Positions 12,206 through 24,091 are shown, numbered from the stretch's first letter. The stretch: DNA of 64,000 bases from Anthoceros angustus (GCA_010909165.1 MU008161.1:62001-126000); one strand, 5' to 3'. Made by a program: numbers and translations. The notes: generated by a model not told the origin, from the letters alone.

Positions 12206-12642
12206 TCAAAGTCTGTCTGACTCCCATGTTGCGTCGCCATTCTGAAAGAACTTGAACCCGGTGCCCGATCTTCCATGTCTCGTCAACGCATCCCAATTCC
12301 ATTCTGTGAAGTGTGGCTTGAGCCACGTGGCGCGCTTGGACGTGAAGCCCCCACGCGGTTGTTCTATCCGAAGCAGGCGACTCAATTTGCGAACCTCCTC
12401 CTTGGATGGCCTCTGCGGTGTAGCTCGAATCGGTTCGCCTCTTCTTCCCATGGAGGAAATGTGGCTTGATGGCACTCCGTCGGCGCCGGATGCGTCGCCG
12501 CCACGGTGCTCCTCCACTTTCCTCTTGCCCGCATCACCGGGCGGATCGGTCCCTGAGGTGGCGTGTACATCCGCCTTACCCTTCTCTCAATCTCCCTCTC
12601 GCCTTCAACTTCCGAGGCTTGCGGCGCCGCAATCCTTGCCAA
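12206..12642 (-). CDS. Hypothetical ORF upstream of the CACTA transposase
   Basis: Two overlapping minus-strand frames (12206-12517, 12382-12642). The first reads basic text such as PSKEEVRKLSRLLRIEQPRG and WLKPHFTEWNWDALTRHG. It lies 5' of the transposase in the same orientation and could be a first exon or a separate accessory protein. No domain recognised; it could also be non-coding. Confidence 0.25.
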
Positions 12643-13399
12643 TTCTCTCCATCGAGGTATGCAATGGACGGAATCTAGAGAATGCCTTGTGCATCTAGGA
12701 GGAGAAGAGCTATAGCACCAATCACCATACTTTGTTTATTACAGCGTGACTCGGGGCGTGCAGCGGTGACTTGTCATGTCGGTCAGCGGTATGAGCGGGC
12801 ACCATACCATCCATCCATTAGCGGCAGACGGGGCGGGTCATCGAGTTTTATTGGGTGACGGAAGTACCGTAGTGATCAAGAAGGACTTTCCCAAGCGGTA
12901 ATCCACAAGAACACCGTAGTCTCATACCCGGCATGGCGTACTACCATGCCACCGGCACAAATATTAAATGGCCCTCACCACACCTTTCTTGGCCAGCGGT
13001 GGAAGACAAGTTTATCACGAGAGATAGGGCCATTGTCCTTGTTCATGGCTTGCGAAGGCCAACAACGATGCACACAGGATCCATACATGGCATGCATGGA
13101 GGAATGCATGTTGACACAATTCCACATACAGAAGTATGCGGTGGGCAAGCCAAGGTTGCAGTGGCATGGCACGCCCCAAGTCTCCTCCTCTCTCTTCCTC
13201 CCCACCGCCCGCCGGCACCACCGCCACCACCATGGCCCGCATAAGTCACCACGGCTCCACGGAATGTGGTCCCGGACATCGTCGCCAGGCTGGATCGGTA
13301 GGCAATGTGGTATCAGAGGCAAAGCATAAAAATAGCAATTAACACATGCATGGTCCGTGGAGCATGGCGGGTTCTAAGCTGGTCTTGCCCTTGAAATGG
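12643..13399. other. CACTA interior, no supported gene
   Basis: Only short frames in every orientation with no recognisable domain. It is mildly palindrome-rich (GCATGCATGG) near 13.09 kb. Confidence 0.35.
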
Positions 13400-13960
13400 C
13401 ATGCCACATCGTGGGCATTACCCAGACGAATGGCATTGCGAACACTTGTCCTGGGTGAAGATGATTAAAGCATTGTCTTATTGGAAGGATGCTTCGCTAC
13501 GAGGAATCATTGTCCAAATGGTAATCCACAAAGGGCAAATTGTCTTGGCTCTCCAAATGGTCATCCGGAATGGCCAAAATTGACATGAGGCGAAGACATG
13601 GTCATGACGAATGAGGAACATTTGTCCTTGGGTCACGTGATCATGCATGATGGGAATGTATTGTCCTTGGACCACGCGGTAATGAACAATGGCAAATTAG
13701 TGTTGTCGATCGAAAATGATCTTCCATAATGGAAACATTTGTCCTTGGCTTTCAAATGGTCATCCGTAATGGCCAAAATTGACCGAGGCAAGGCATGGTC
13801 ATGACAAATGAGGAACATTTGTCCTTGGGTCACGAAATGACCATACATAACGGAATGTTTTGTCCTTGGACCACGAAATGCGCATGAGCAAAGGGAAATT
13901 ATTTTCCTTGATGCGGATATGGTAATCCATAATGGGCTAAATTTGTCCTTGGATTAATCG
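13400..13960. repeat. Minisatellite, ~45-bp units with ~200-bp higher order
   Basis: TTGTCCTTGG recurs about every 40-55 bp (near 13622, 13660, 13740, 13820, 13860 and 13945), separated by TGGTCATCCG-ATGGCCAAAATTGAC segments. A longer unit of about 200 bp is duplicated (13558-13640 resembles 13757-13835, including GAGGAACATTTGTCCTTGGG). Units are diverged, so the array is not recent. Confidence 0.7.
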
Positions 13961-13963
13961 TCT

Positions 13964-15146
13964 ATGGATGCCTATATGCCAAACATGCATGGATGCCATA
14001 TGTGCGCAGAATGGTGTGGTGGACAATCGCCGGTTCGTGTGTTTAGGCATGTGAATGCCACATGTACACATATAGGTGGTGGGCGAACTCCGAGTTTGTG
14101 CCCGGCATCGGCATGCATGGCACATGAGCCGGCATGCCCTAGGACTTGCCTCGCCTCCTCCTCTTCTCCTCTTGCCCCTCTTCCCCATCACCAGGTTACC
14201 TCACCGCCCTTCGGCCATCGTCACGAGTTCTGCTCACTTTGTCGCGGTTATCATTGTGCATGTGCGGTGACTGGTTGGCCTTCCTCGACCATGGTTTGGG
14301 ACGTTGACTTTGAGGATTTGGGTGCTCGCAAACAACGCCGCAAGGGCCGCGGATGTCCGTGCCCTGCGCCGCGGAAGGAGGATTGGGGGCCCATCGACGC
14401 TTTGCGCCCGTCGAGAGGGAGAGTCGAAGCCGGAAAATGGTCCACGAAGGGACTTGGCGCGGCGAGCCACGGATGGATGGAAGCACGGATGGTGGAAGCG
14501 GCAAGTGAGGTGGCGCGGTCGTGGAGAAAGCCGATTCCACAAGTGGAGGGTGGATGCCATGGCGTGGAGCGGGAAGCGGCGAGAGAGGTGGAGGTGCCGG
14601 AGGAACCATACAGGAGTGGAGTCCTGCAGAGGCGGGCATGCTCGTGGCGGCCGGAAGTGGAGTGGGTGTCTCCACAATGGGAGCTAACGCTTCACTTTCT
14701 GCAGGAGAGATTCCAAAGCGCCGGGAGGGATGCAGGCGGCATCCGGAGGGAACGAGGACATTGGCCTTAGTCTCGGAGCTTGAGGGTCTGTCCAACTTGA
14801 GGAGCATGGTGGTGGTGCACAAGAGGGTGACCACGGGCTGAGAGATGGCATACGTTTTGTGGACCTTCCTCGGTGGCGACGGACAACCCCAACAACGTGG
14901 CGGGGAGGGAGCCTTTGGAGGGGAGGAGACTCTGCTGGGAGTGGGCGTGCTGGTGGGCGGTTGCGGAGGAGGGCCAAGGAGCATGCCTATGATGGTGAGG
15001 AGGGCGGTGAGGAGGAGGACACCAGTGGCGAGGATGGGGAGGCGGGGAGCGAGGAGGAAGATGTGGAGATGGCGGATCGAGGTCGAGGAAGACATGCCGA
15101 CTACATTGCCAGACATGAAATTGGAGGTTGCACCGGCGTAAGCCAT
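13964..15146. other. Long overlapping ORFs of doubtful coding status
   Basis: A 268-aa plus-strand frame (13964-14770) and a 316-aa minus-strand frame (14196-15146) overlap antisense. The minus frame is Pro/Ser/Leu-rich with a hydrophobic stretch (RLPILATGVLLLTALLTIIG). The plus frame is Arg/Gly/Glu-rich. GC-rich sequence of this kind opens frames by chance, and neither shows a domain. If one is real, the minus frame fits the orientation of the other element genes. Confidence 0.2.
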
Positions 15147-15149
15147 TAG

Positions 15150-17189
15150 ACGATGTCATAGCCGTGTTGCAGCTACATGGGCGTGGTGGCGTGTACATGG
15201 GCGTGAGCCGGTTATGCGATGGAGGGTGGATAGAGAATGAGGAGGAGGATGAAGAGTCGTCCGATGAGGAAGGACGAGTGAGGAAGGCCTTCCACCGCGT
15301 GTGTTGGAGCTAGTGTGTGCAAAATGGAGTGATGTGCCATGGTCGAGCCACAGTTTGCGAGAAAGAGGCGGTGAGGAAGGTAGAGTATGAGTTTGCAAGT
15401 ATAGAGCCGAGGATATTGTGGCCAGTTTGCGGGTGCATCGCGACAAGGAACCACAATGTGGGCAAGAAGGTGCGCAAGCGCAATTCGTGGAGGAGAAGGG
15501 AAGGATGCAAAATGGTTGCATCCGCCTAATGTGAGCACGAAGGCATGGAGAAAGGGCTGCGAAGCCGTGGTGACGTTGCAGCATGGGGTGTGTGGCCAAC
15601 ACCACAAAGCCGCAACGTCGGCAAGAATTGCAAACGAGCATGGGACGATCCCTTTGGTCCAGAGGAGCAAAGGAGTTCGAAACGTATGTCCAACGGGAGG
15701 GAGCGCAACCTGGATGAGTTGAAGTGGGCAGCAAGGCATGGATTGGAGATGCCGAATCGAGTGGTAAAATAGTCGTTGACGGTTAATGGAATGCTTGGTT
15801 GTGATATGTAGGTTTCGCTATAGGGCGTGAGTGATGCGTGTGCATGATGCGAAGAAGGGAAGGGGAAAAGCGGTGGAAGGTGAAGGTCGTGAAGGAAGGC
15901 AGAACCCGGTGGAGAGAAGGAAGATGGAGGGAAGGTGCCAAACAGGGAGCGTCATCAAGTGATGCCGGAGGCAACGTGGATGGTGGGGATCCGGAGGTGT
16001 GATGGTGCCACCGACAAGGCGTATCACACGATCCGTGTCAAAAGCGTGAGTAGGGTGGCAAATCGAGAGATTGAATGCTATTCGCTTTGCGTAATTGTGG
16101 AAGTGGTGATTTGGCAGCCTATGGGGCCAGGAGTGAAGGGGCTAGCCATTGAGGCTAGTGGGTCGAATGCCGCCACGTAAGGTGGACCACACCAGGGGCG
16201 AGCAGGTCGAGAAGAGGGTCAAGCAAAGACAACGGTGTTGAAGCAAGAGGAGTCTGAGTCGGACGGTGGCGAAGGGGTGTAGGCGCAAGTGACATAGGAA
16301 TGGTTGGTACCGATCTATGGGTAGGGGCCGTTTGTGGAGGGGAATGTAAATGGTCGAGATGTTTTCCTGCGGACGATGGAGTCGCCGTGCATGGGTGGAC
16401 CGGTGATGGTCAATTAGCAACAAACAAGAGGGAATTGGTCGCCCACCTTTGTAGCCTAGCATTGACATAGCCGTCTGTGAAAGTGGTTATAGAGGTCATT
16501 TGGATAGGTGTAGGAAGATGTGGAGGAACCACAAAACCATTGGTGTTGGTCCAAGAGTCACCAAGTGACGTCGCGTCGCTTCCGTGAGGCACATGTTGGT
16601 GGTGCACGGGCATATGCCCATATCACGTGGAGTTCGTATTGCATCGGTGGAAACAAAATGCAAGGGATAGAGGACGATTGAAGTGTCCAAAAATTTGATT
16701 TAAATTGTCAATAAAATCAAACACTTAGATATGTAAGGTATGAGAGTGACGTAAGGGTTAGCACATATATATTATTATATAAACAAGTCTTGATGCCTAT
16801 ATATACGTATCGTATACAAAGAGGATGTAAATACTAATATAATATATAACGAGATGGATGTGTACATATAAGCGTACACATACTTATGTCTTGAAGCCTA
16901 CAAACATATATATGTATATTGAGTATATGCAAAGGAGGTAAAAGGAAGGGAAGGGCCAAGAGAGAGGTCATTGTAACAAGCAAGTTGAAAGAGGAATAGT
17001 GGAAGAGTATAAAATGGTGATAGGGGAGGTCCTTCACACATGAAGGAGGAGGAGAAGTGAAAGAGTATAAAAGGGTGTGATAAGGGGGCAATAAATAGGA
17101 GGGTGAGGTGAGAGGAGAGAGACCAAGTATTGTGTTAAGATGGGGTGAGAAGGATAAGAAAAGGACACCTTGAACACCAAGCCACCATA
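15150..17189. other. CACTA interior and AT-rich right arm, no gene
   Basis: 15.15-16.65 kb has only short frames; a plus-strand piece near 15.7 kb (RSSKRMSNGRERNLDELKWA) looks protein-like but is isolated. 16.68-17.19 kb is AT-rich with TATATA runs, the approach to the element end. Confidence 0.3.
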
Positions 17190-17518
17190 AAGTGTTGCAA
17201 TTTTGAAGTGGTACATGAAGTGAGAGACCAAGCATTGTGTTAGGATGGTGGGAGAAGGAAGAGAAAGAATGGACCAACCCACCAAGCCATCAAACCATCT
17301 TGGAAGTTGGAAGTGGTACATAAAATTGCAACACTAATAGGCGGTGGGAAATTATTAACAATGCTTGTGAGAGAGGGTGTACCCGGAAGGGAGGTGGGAA
17401 GAGAGTGCCGAGGTTCGTGTTAAGATGCGCAAGCAGGGGCAGAACTAACAAACTTAATACCAACCCTCCAAAACATGTTGCAATGTGGAAGTGTAACAAA
17501 AAAATTGCAACATCAACA
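17190..17518. repeat. Right subterminal repeat array of the CACTA element
   Basis: GTTGCAATTTTGAAGTGGTAC, AAATTGCAACACT, CATGTTGCAATGTGG and GTGTAACAAAAA repeat the TTGCAA and TGTAACA motifs of the left arm. 17109-17140 and 17226-17260 also share CCAAGTATTGTGTTA / CCAAGCATTGTGTTA. Confidence 0.6.
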
Positions 17519-17547
17519 TAACATAGGGTGCCCTTTTTCTAGTAGGG
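17519..17547 (-). repeat. Right terminal inverted repeat of the CACTA element
   Basis: It ends CTTTTTCTAGTAGGG and is the inverse of 4152-4179 with one extra T in the T-run. TGT target duplication follows at 17548-17550. Confidence 0.85.
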
Positions 17548-17550
17548 TGT

Positions 17551-18640
17551 GCAGGACAACAAGAGAAGATGCTCAAGGAAAAGTTGAGGGATTGGAGGCG
17601 AGAAAAGCGTGCCAGAGGATCGCAGTGGTGCGAGGAGGCTGAAGCAGACACAGGGCAGGTGAGGCCATGTCCACCAGGAGGCCCTAGTGAATCAAGTAAA
17701 AGGCGCATGCTACGATTGAGAGCTCCAGAATGAAGTTTCGCGAGTCCAAGAACAGGTGGAGACGCGCGCTCTGAGAAGTTCAAGCTGCGAGAGATATAAG
17801 CGGGAGAGTGAGAGGGTAAGGACCCACTGTGGCGGAAGGGCATATTATCTTTGCGTCTGGATGAGATGCTCATGTCCCCTCACTGCATGGTGAGTGCTCA
17901 CTCTAAATATGTGTATGGTTGCTGGGGATGGAGGCGGGCTAACCACGGTGCACATCTTAACCGCCACGGGTGTCTACCAAGTGGTTCCTTGAGCAGCTGG
18001 GCATACCCTCCGTAAGTTGTGCTTGAGGAGATGAGCGGCGGAGGCGGGCGTGGAGGGAGGAACATGCTGTGTGGGCTGTCAGTGAGGAGGAGGCGAGACA
18101 ACATGCATGGAGGCGGTGTGACCTCTAGAAAGGGTGAAGGAACCTTGCAGCGAGTGAGGTGGAGATTTTGGGGAGAACTGCCGTTAGGATCGGGCGTGGT
18201 AGGAGGCTAGGAACACCCATGGGCCGCATGGGGCTAGGCAAGAATCGGGAGGCGTGGCCGATTTTAGAGGGAAGCGGCATCATAGGCCAGGGGCTTTTTC
18301 TGGATTAGGGGGATAAGGTGTTTTAAGGGCCTATGGAGCTGTAGTTACCTAAATTGGTAGGTGCGCTCGTGGTAGTTAGCCAAATTTTTAGACACTGGAG
18401 AGGAATGAGTTGTGGTGATCCGCAGCTGGATGTATAAGAGACCCTTTTGTGTCTCTCTTGATAGACAATTTCAGGTGTGAGCTTCCGTGTATCGAATCTG
18501 CGCGTGGGGTTGATTGGAGACGTCCATCTACCACAAAACCGATTCGGTGCACCGCCCTCTCGTCACAAGAGGGCCATGGAGATCCTTGGGTGGTTGAGAG
18601 CTGAGTGACCAAGCTCCGCATCTGGGGTGGCTAGCGGGGA
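17551..18640 (+). repeat. Old retroelement family, copy interrupted by the CACTA (gag end plus promoter)
   Basis: The first ~120 bp continue the ORF cut at 4151. 17690-18640 is a diverged direct copy of about 20240-21330: shared landmarks are GCTCACTCTAAAT, GTGCTTGAGGAGATGAGC, GTGAGGTGGAG-TTTTGGGGAGAA, CATCATAGGCC and GGATGTATAAGAGACCCTTT. The last is a TATA box followed by a small CT-rich hairpin, as in an LTR promoter. In related sequence at 28.9 kb the same stretch encodes EELSEEEVQAW and SDSEVEVLWED, so this is the frame-broken 3' end of that ORF. Confidence 0.5.
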
Positions 18641-19340
18641 TGGGCGCTTCTAACGCCGGAGGAGGGGAATTCAAGACAGCCAGGCGAGATTGCGGTACAG
18701 ACAAATTCTCTTGTTAAAGATTTTCCCGCCTTCTTTCCCAATCCGACTAAATTGTGTTTAACTCTATGAGAGGAGTCATGTGGCCCGAGTGCAGTAGGGG
18801 GTCTGTGTGGCCTGAGGAGAAAACGTGAGAGCTGTGTGTGGTGGTATTTGAAGGTTTAGGAAGGAAAAGTGGGAATGAGCAAATCGGTGTGAGTGGGCGC
18901 AGCGGCCGAGGTAGGCGTCTGGTGAGTTTTTTGAGGGGGCGGAGGGGGTGTGGATACTGGAGGTGACCCTAGGTAGTGAGCGAATACTGCGAGACTACAA
19001 CCCTTAGGATCACGCCGGAGGAACCGAGTGTCAGATAGTTAGACGGGGCGCGGGTGTGCGCAGGGTAAGCGGGTCCCACCGCAGTGGTTGAGTCCGCCAC
19101 TGCAGTGGCTGAGTCTCCCATAGCGGTGGCCGAACTCACCACGGTGGTGGGTTCGGACGCGGTAGTGGGTTGCGGTTGGGTAGGACTAACCATAGTAGGG
19201 CTAGAATCCATAGGTTTGGAACATCTTGACACAAAACCACTCCCTTAGGATTGAATCCTAGGACTATAACGACATAGAGGATAAATGTGGCCTCATTGTG
19301 TCTCCGGACGCAAAATATCATTCCACAGCTGGCCAAAATA
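18641..19340 (+). repeat. Leader/terminal part of the old family, copy A
   Basis: 19010-19340 matches 21790-22110: both carry AGAATCCATAG, GGAACATCTTGACACAAAACCA, a CCCTT(A/G)GGAT(T/C)GAATCCTAGGACTATAAC box and a CCGGACGCAAAA/TTGGACGCAAAA string ending ATTCCACAG. 18641-19010 has no recognisable feature. Confidence 0.5.
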
Positions 19341-19417
19341 AGGACATGCGAATCGAACCATAGACCATGCCCACTTAGCCCTTTTATCAAAGCATACCTT
19401 AGCAGATGGGCGCGGGC

Positions 19418-19680
19418 ATGCCAGCGTCCTTAAAATCAACAAAGTTGGTTGCCCATGCGCCAATGCCAGCGTCCTTAAAATCAACAAAGTTGGTTGCCCA
19501 TGTGCCCATGATAGCGTCCTTAAAATCAACAAAGTTGGTTGCCCATGCGCCTATGCCAACGTCCTTAAAATCAACAAAGTTGGTTTCCCATGTGCCCATG
19601 CTAGCGTCCTTAAAATCAACAAAGTTGGTTGCCCATGCGCCTATGCCAACGTCCTTAAAATCAAGGAAGTTAGTATATGA
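19418..19680 (+). repeat. 45-bp minisatellite, six units, open in both strands
   Basis: Units start at about 19421, 19466, 19511, 19556, 19601 and 19646 (last one partial), each containing CGTCCTTAAAATCAACAAAG. The period is exactly 45 bp, so the frame never breaks. The plus strand reads a 15-residue repeat (MPASLKSTKLVAHAP type) within a 235-aa frame at 19406-20113, and the minus strand reads TNFVDFKDA-type repeats. I see no promoter or domain and do not call a gene. Confidence 0.8.
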
Positions 19681-19799
19681 AAATGCTAGAGTTTTTGAAC
19701 TCATAACCTATTTGCTTCTAAACTTCTTTCCAACCGAAGCAGCTATCCCAAGCTATAAAAACCTTGAAGTGCTAATTATTTTTTTTTTTCAAAATCAGC

Positions 19800-19935
19800 C
19801 CATGAGGAGGATATGCATGGGAAGGGCGTCGACCGGCCGGCACCCATGGGGAGGGCATGCATGGAGAGGGCGCTGGCCGGCCGACACCCATGAGCAGGGT
19901 GTGCTGGGGAAGGGTGCCGGCCGGCCAGCGTTCTC
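19800..19935. repeat. Short GGCCGGCC-containing tandem repeat
   Basis: Three ~40-bp units carry the pattern GCATG-GG-AGGGCG, then CCGGCCG(G/A)CACCCATG. They are separate from the preceding 45-bp array. Confidence 0.55.
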
Positions 19936-20219
19936 TTTCTGGATGCGTATTTTGAAACTCTTCTCTCATGCCATGGTTGCACCCATTTTCCAAAAAATCT
20001 ATGAATCCATTTTCATTCATTCATTCATACTGTACTATGTGCAACTTCATTCTCGAAGAATATATGAGCAGGTTCAGGTACCCGCCAAAACGTGGAGCAT
20101 AACATTACTTTGAGACTACCGTGTGGATAGACGCGTGATGGGACAAAACTTTTGGGACCCTGGTTTTGAGGGGAACTAGTCCCACTTACTCCGTATGTTT
20201 AAAAATGTTTTAAGGCAAC

Positions 20220-22110
20220 GGCTCCTGCTTTGGCTAACTTATATGCTACGATTAAGGAGCTCCAGAATAAGGTCTCGCGAGTCGAGCGGTGGAGAATGCG
20301 CCCTGGAGAAATTCAAGCTGGGAGATATAAGGAGAGAGATGAGGCTAGGGCCGAGTCAAGAGAGAGGGCAAACCAAGAAGGGGCGAGCAATAGCCACCGC
20401 AGAGTGGCAAGCAACCACCTGGGAAGCAACTACCACGGCTAAAGCCACCGTCAGAGGAGGCTGAGGTGGGGGGAGCCACCGGATAGGGAGCTGGGTGGGA
20501 TACAGCTCCCCTGGAACCCCGGAAGCAGCCGGCCCAGGATTGTCCACGGGTGGAGAGGGTAAGGACCTCAGCGAAGGCGTATTGTCTCAGGCGTCTAGAT
20601 GAGGATGCTCATGTCCCTGGCCTCTGCCTGCATGGTGAGCGGGTGCTCACTCTAAATGTGTATGTGGTTGTTGGGACAAGAGGGGCGTAAACTTCGGGCA
20701 CATCTTAATCGCCACGCGCTACTAAAGGGTTCCTTGAGCGGAGTGGGCCTACCCCCGCAGTGGTGCTTGAGGAGATGAGCAAGGCGGAGGCCAGAGCGTG
20801 GAGGAGGGCGCCGCAGTGTGGCTGTCCCGATGAGGAGGCGGGACAACAGTATAGAGGCCATAGACGCGCGGATCACGAAGATGCCGCGGGCAGCGAGAGT
20901 GAGGTGGAGGTTTTGGGGAGAATTTCGTTCGGATGGGCGGGCGGTGAGAGCGAGGAACCCCCATGGGCCGGTAGGCTGGCAAAGAATCAAGGGAGGTGGT
21001 CATACCGATTTTGAGGGGAGCGACATCATAGGCCGGAGGTTTCTTGGGTTAGGGATAGGATGTTTTGAGGTTCGCGGAGTAGTTGCACCGATTGGTAGGG
21101 GCGCTCGTGGGCTGGGCATATTTTCTAGAACTGGAGGAGTGAGTTGTGGTGATCCGTAAGGATGTATAAGAGACCCTTTTGTGTCTCTCTTAATGCATAC
21201 GGTGTGAACTCCGCATCGAATGCACGAGGTTGGTTGAGCGTGTGATCAACAACGGACCGGATTTGGGCACCGCCTCTCGCTACAAGAAGGCGGGAGATCC
21301 TGGGTGGTCGAGCGGAGTGGCCAAGCTCCACGCTTTGGGGGCGAACTGTGAGGGATGCCTGCATGCTGTGAAGGCGGTGAATTTCGGAAGGTGGGTGAGA
21401 CTGTCCCGAATCGCGGACCGACCAAGAGTTTTTTTCGCCTCTTCTTCCCAAACCGGGCCCAGCCGGGCGTGTTCATCCCATGAAGGAGGGTGCAGGCCCG
21501 AGTTGAGGTCCAGGGCCCGAGAGAGAGAGGGGTTTTATTTGTGGTGGGTGAGAGTGCCTTGACAGTGTGGATGAGTGTGTCGTAGGAGGGTGCGGAGTGT
21601 TTGGAAACGACAACGAAGGAAAAGGTGAGGTGAATTGTGAAATCAGAGCTTGCCGGGATCAGTGAGGCACCGCGTGCGCCACATAGTATATAACCACCGT
21701 GGAGTTTGCGACACCCCCGAGTGTGACTTAGAGCATGAAAGCGAACCTGTGTGAGCCAACCTGTGTGTGAGTGACCATAACCCTTAAGGACCACGCCAGA
21801 GGAACGGAGCTGGCAGATTTGAAGTGCATGCGCTGCTAGGGTGGTGGGTCCCGCCACAGTTGGTTGAATCAGATGCGTGGTCAACCCAGCCATGGTGTAA
21901 ACTACTACTATGGTGGGTTCAAGATGATAGTTGGTTATGGCTGAGTAAGGATTGATTGTAGTAGGACTAGAATCCATAGTTGGAACATCTTGACACAAAA
22001 CCAATCCCTTGGGATCGAATCCTAGGACTATAACAACATAGAGGGTAAATGTGGCCTCCTTGCGTCTTTGGACGCAAAAACCCATTCCACAGATGTATGT
22101 GGACATGTTT
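20220..22110 (+). repeat. Old retroelement family, second direct copy
   Basis: It starts with a coiled-coil remnant (YATIKELQNKVSRVERW), has a broken ORF end (VVLEEMSKAEARAW, SESEVEVLG in frames near 20.76-20.93 kb), then TATA-like GGATGTATAAGAGACCC at 21163, a leader and a terminal box at 22000-22090. It is parallel to 17.69-19.34 kb, with many indels. No intact protein. Confidence 0.55.
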
Positions 22111-24091
22111 AGACGGATGATGTGTCATGGCGCATGTAATCTATGTACATGATTATGTGTGTAAGGCACGGTGCTATGATGCATATATAGACAGCGGATC
22201 TATATTAGAAAATACATAAAAATCGTAAACCAAGGAAAAGGGCGAATAGGTGGTTGAGCACATAAATATTATTGTTTATTCAAGGCCAAAGGAGTAGGAT
22301 TATAATAGACCTAAAGTGCCTCCATCGCCGAGGAGGCACTTCATCGAGATTCACAGGGGTTTTTGCCTATATATGGGTCACCAGCCATGGATTCTTGGAT
22401 TGTAGATGTTTGTCCGAATGGAAAGGCAGCCATATCTACAACTTGTCTTATTTCTCTTGTGACCTTTGAAACGCACTATCAAGTGGGCCCGGGCAACCAA
22501 CTTGATCAATTGTCATACGGGCTGAAGGCCTCCTTTGCCTTGTCTTGGCCAAGGGGAACTTTGAAATCCTTCGCCAAATGCCAGGACGAATTCATGCCGG
22601 CAGAAGTGATTCTTGTGGCGCTACTTGATGGCCAGCGGCACTCCGTGTCGTAGTAAGGGGTCCGCCCCAAGAGAATGATAGGCTCGCTTTCACGCTTTCA
22701 ATCGTTTCTCACCTCACTTAGGTAACTGCTCGGGCCTCAACACACACATTCAATGCTTTCGCTAACCACCCACAAGTTCACCGGTGGCCCGGCGGCTCCA
22801 GACGTTGGACCGTCAAGTCCGTGTCGTTTCGTACCGTCCTCTCTGCCTCACCACCTTACTACACTCATCGTCTTTGGGAAGCGCGGGTGGCTACGTCGAT
22901 GGGACCTCCTCCGCCGCTCCACTTGGGCCTCTCCGCCCGGCTCTGCCGCCCGAGTTCCTCGGCTCCACGTTCCGGGTCCGACGTCCGGGCTTGCTCGACG
23001 AGCAAGGGTCCCTAGTCGCTCTTCCCCGCACACACCACCACCCGTTAGGTCCGCCACTTGACTTGATCTCGGGCCATCGTGCACTGCCATGACTCGGGAC
23101 TCACGTTAGCAAGAAGGCGCAGGGTGCAAAGGCGCAGATCAACACCAAGAGAAAGATACTTTACCGACCTTGCCCTCTTATACTCGCCAAGGCCTGCCTT
23201 TATTACATATAGCCGATGGCCCCAGCGTGCCTGCCTACCGCCTCTACTATTTCCCTTATTCCCCATCTCGCATTTGGGCAGAGTGGGGTTGCCCTGATTC
23301 CGCCTTCCGGCTGGTGGCCCAATTCCTCGCCTGATGAAGGCGCGCAATCGGATGATCGCGAGGCGACCCCTTTCCTTCAATCACATCGGAGTTGGGCTAC
23401 CGGAAGGTCCGACTCCACCAGCCACCAAGACGCCTTCCTCCTCCCCGAGTGGGTCCCCTCCCAGAGGGGCCACCAACCGTTGCTCTGGCAGCCTGAGGGC
23501 TCCTCGCCTCAGGTCCGGACCCGGGTCCGTCTCGACCAGTCGGACCAGGTCTTCTTCTGAGTCCGGACCTGTGGTCCGGCTCGCCTGGGTCCGCTCTCGA
23601 CCCGGCCCGGATCTAAGGGGTCGGTCTTGACACTAGAGTCTGGACCTCGAGTCGAGACTTTAGGAGGCGACAGGTCCGGACCAGCAGTTTCCCTGGACTT
23701 GGTGCTCGTGAAGGCGCGGCGCGGGAGGCCAGGTCGCGGGCGAGTCGCAGATCACCCCTACCTCACATATATAGACTTTCTCGTGGATATTCCAAGTCCA
23801 AGGGCCAAGGAACATCGAGTCCACAGACCATTTATTATCTATCCTAAGAAACAAAAAAAAACCCATAGGCCAAGGACATTTTTAATATAAATACCCCCTC
23901 CTACTGTCAACCTAACTTATTTTAACACCACTCTTAACCAAAAACAAAAAAAAAAATCACTCCAGGACACATTTCAACAGGGAGTTTCCAATACCAGATC
24001 GTTTACACATAGCCAGAAACTAACTTCCTGCTGTTCGCATCTCCTGCATAGTCTGAATATGTGAAAACTTCAAGGTCTAATGGCTTTCCTT
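22111..24091. other. No supported gene
   Basis: 22.11-22.30 kb is AT-rich. 22.27-22.65 kb has short plus frames without a domain. 22.75-23.75 kb is GC-rich with many GGTCCGGAC-type repeats, also seen at 33.5-33.7 kb. 23.85-23.96 kb contains A-runs. Confidence 0.35.

Larger units (their letters stand above)
4152..17547 (-). mobile_element. CACTA (En/Spm)-superfamily DNA transposon, 13,396 bp
   Basis: The ends are inverted repeats starting CCCTACTAGAAAA, 28 nt on the left and 29 nt on the right, differing by one A in the A-run, with a TGT duplication on both sides. Motif-rich subterminal regions follow each end. The interior has a TNP2-type transposase region on the minus strand (about 8.9-11.6 kb), a second minus-strand ORF family (about 6.7-8.3 kb), a minisatellite (13.4-13.96 kb) and long stretches without a gene. 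The transposase frames are broken, so this copy is probably non-autonomous now, although near-identical ends argue for a fairly recent insertion. The terminus starts CCCTA, not CACTA; the following TACTAGAAAA resembles the usual TACAAGAAAA-type end. Confidence 0.85.

Noticed and set aside
14196-15146. 316-aa minus-strand ORF as a gene
   Set aside because: Pro/Ser-rich, no domain, mirrored by a 268-aa frame on the other strand; GC-rich chance opening is likely.
19406-20113. 235-aa plus-strand ORF as a gene
   Set aside because: A third of it is the 45-bp minisatellite and the rest crosses unrelated low-complexity repeats; no promoter or domain.
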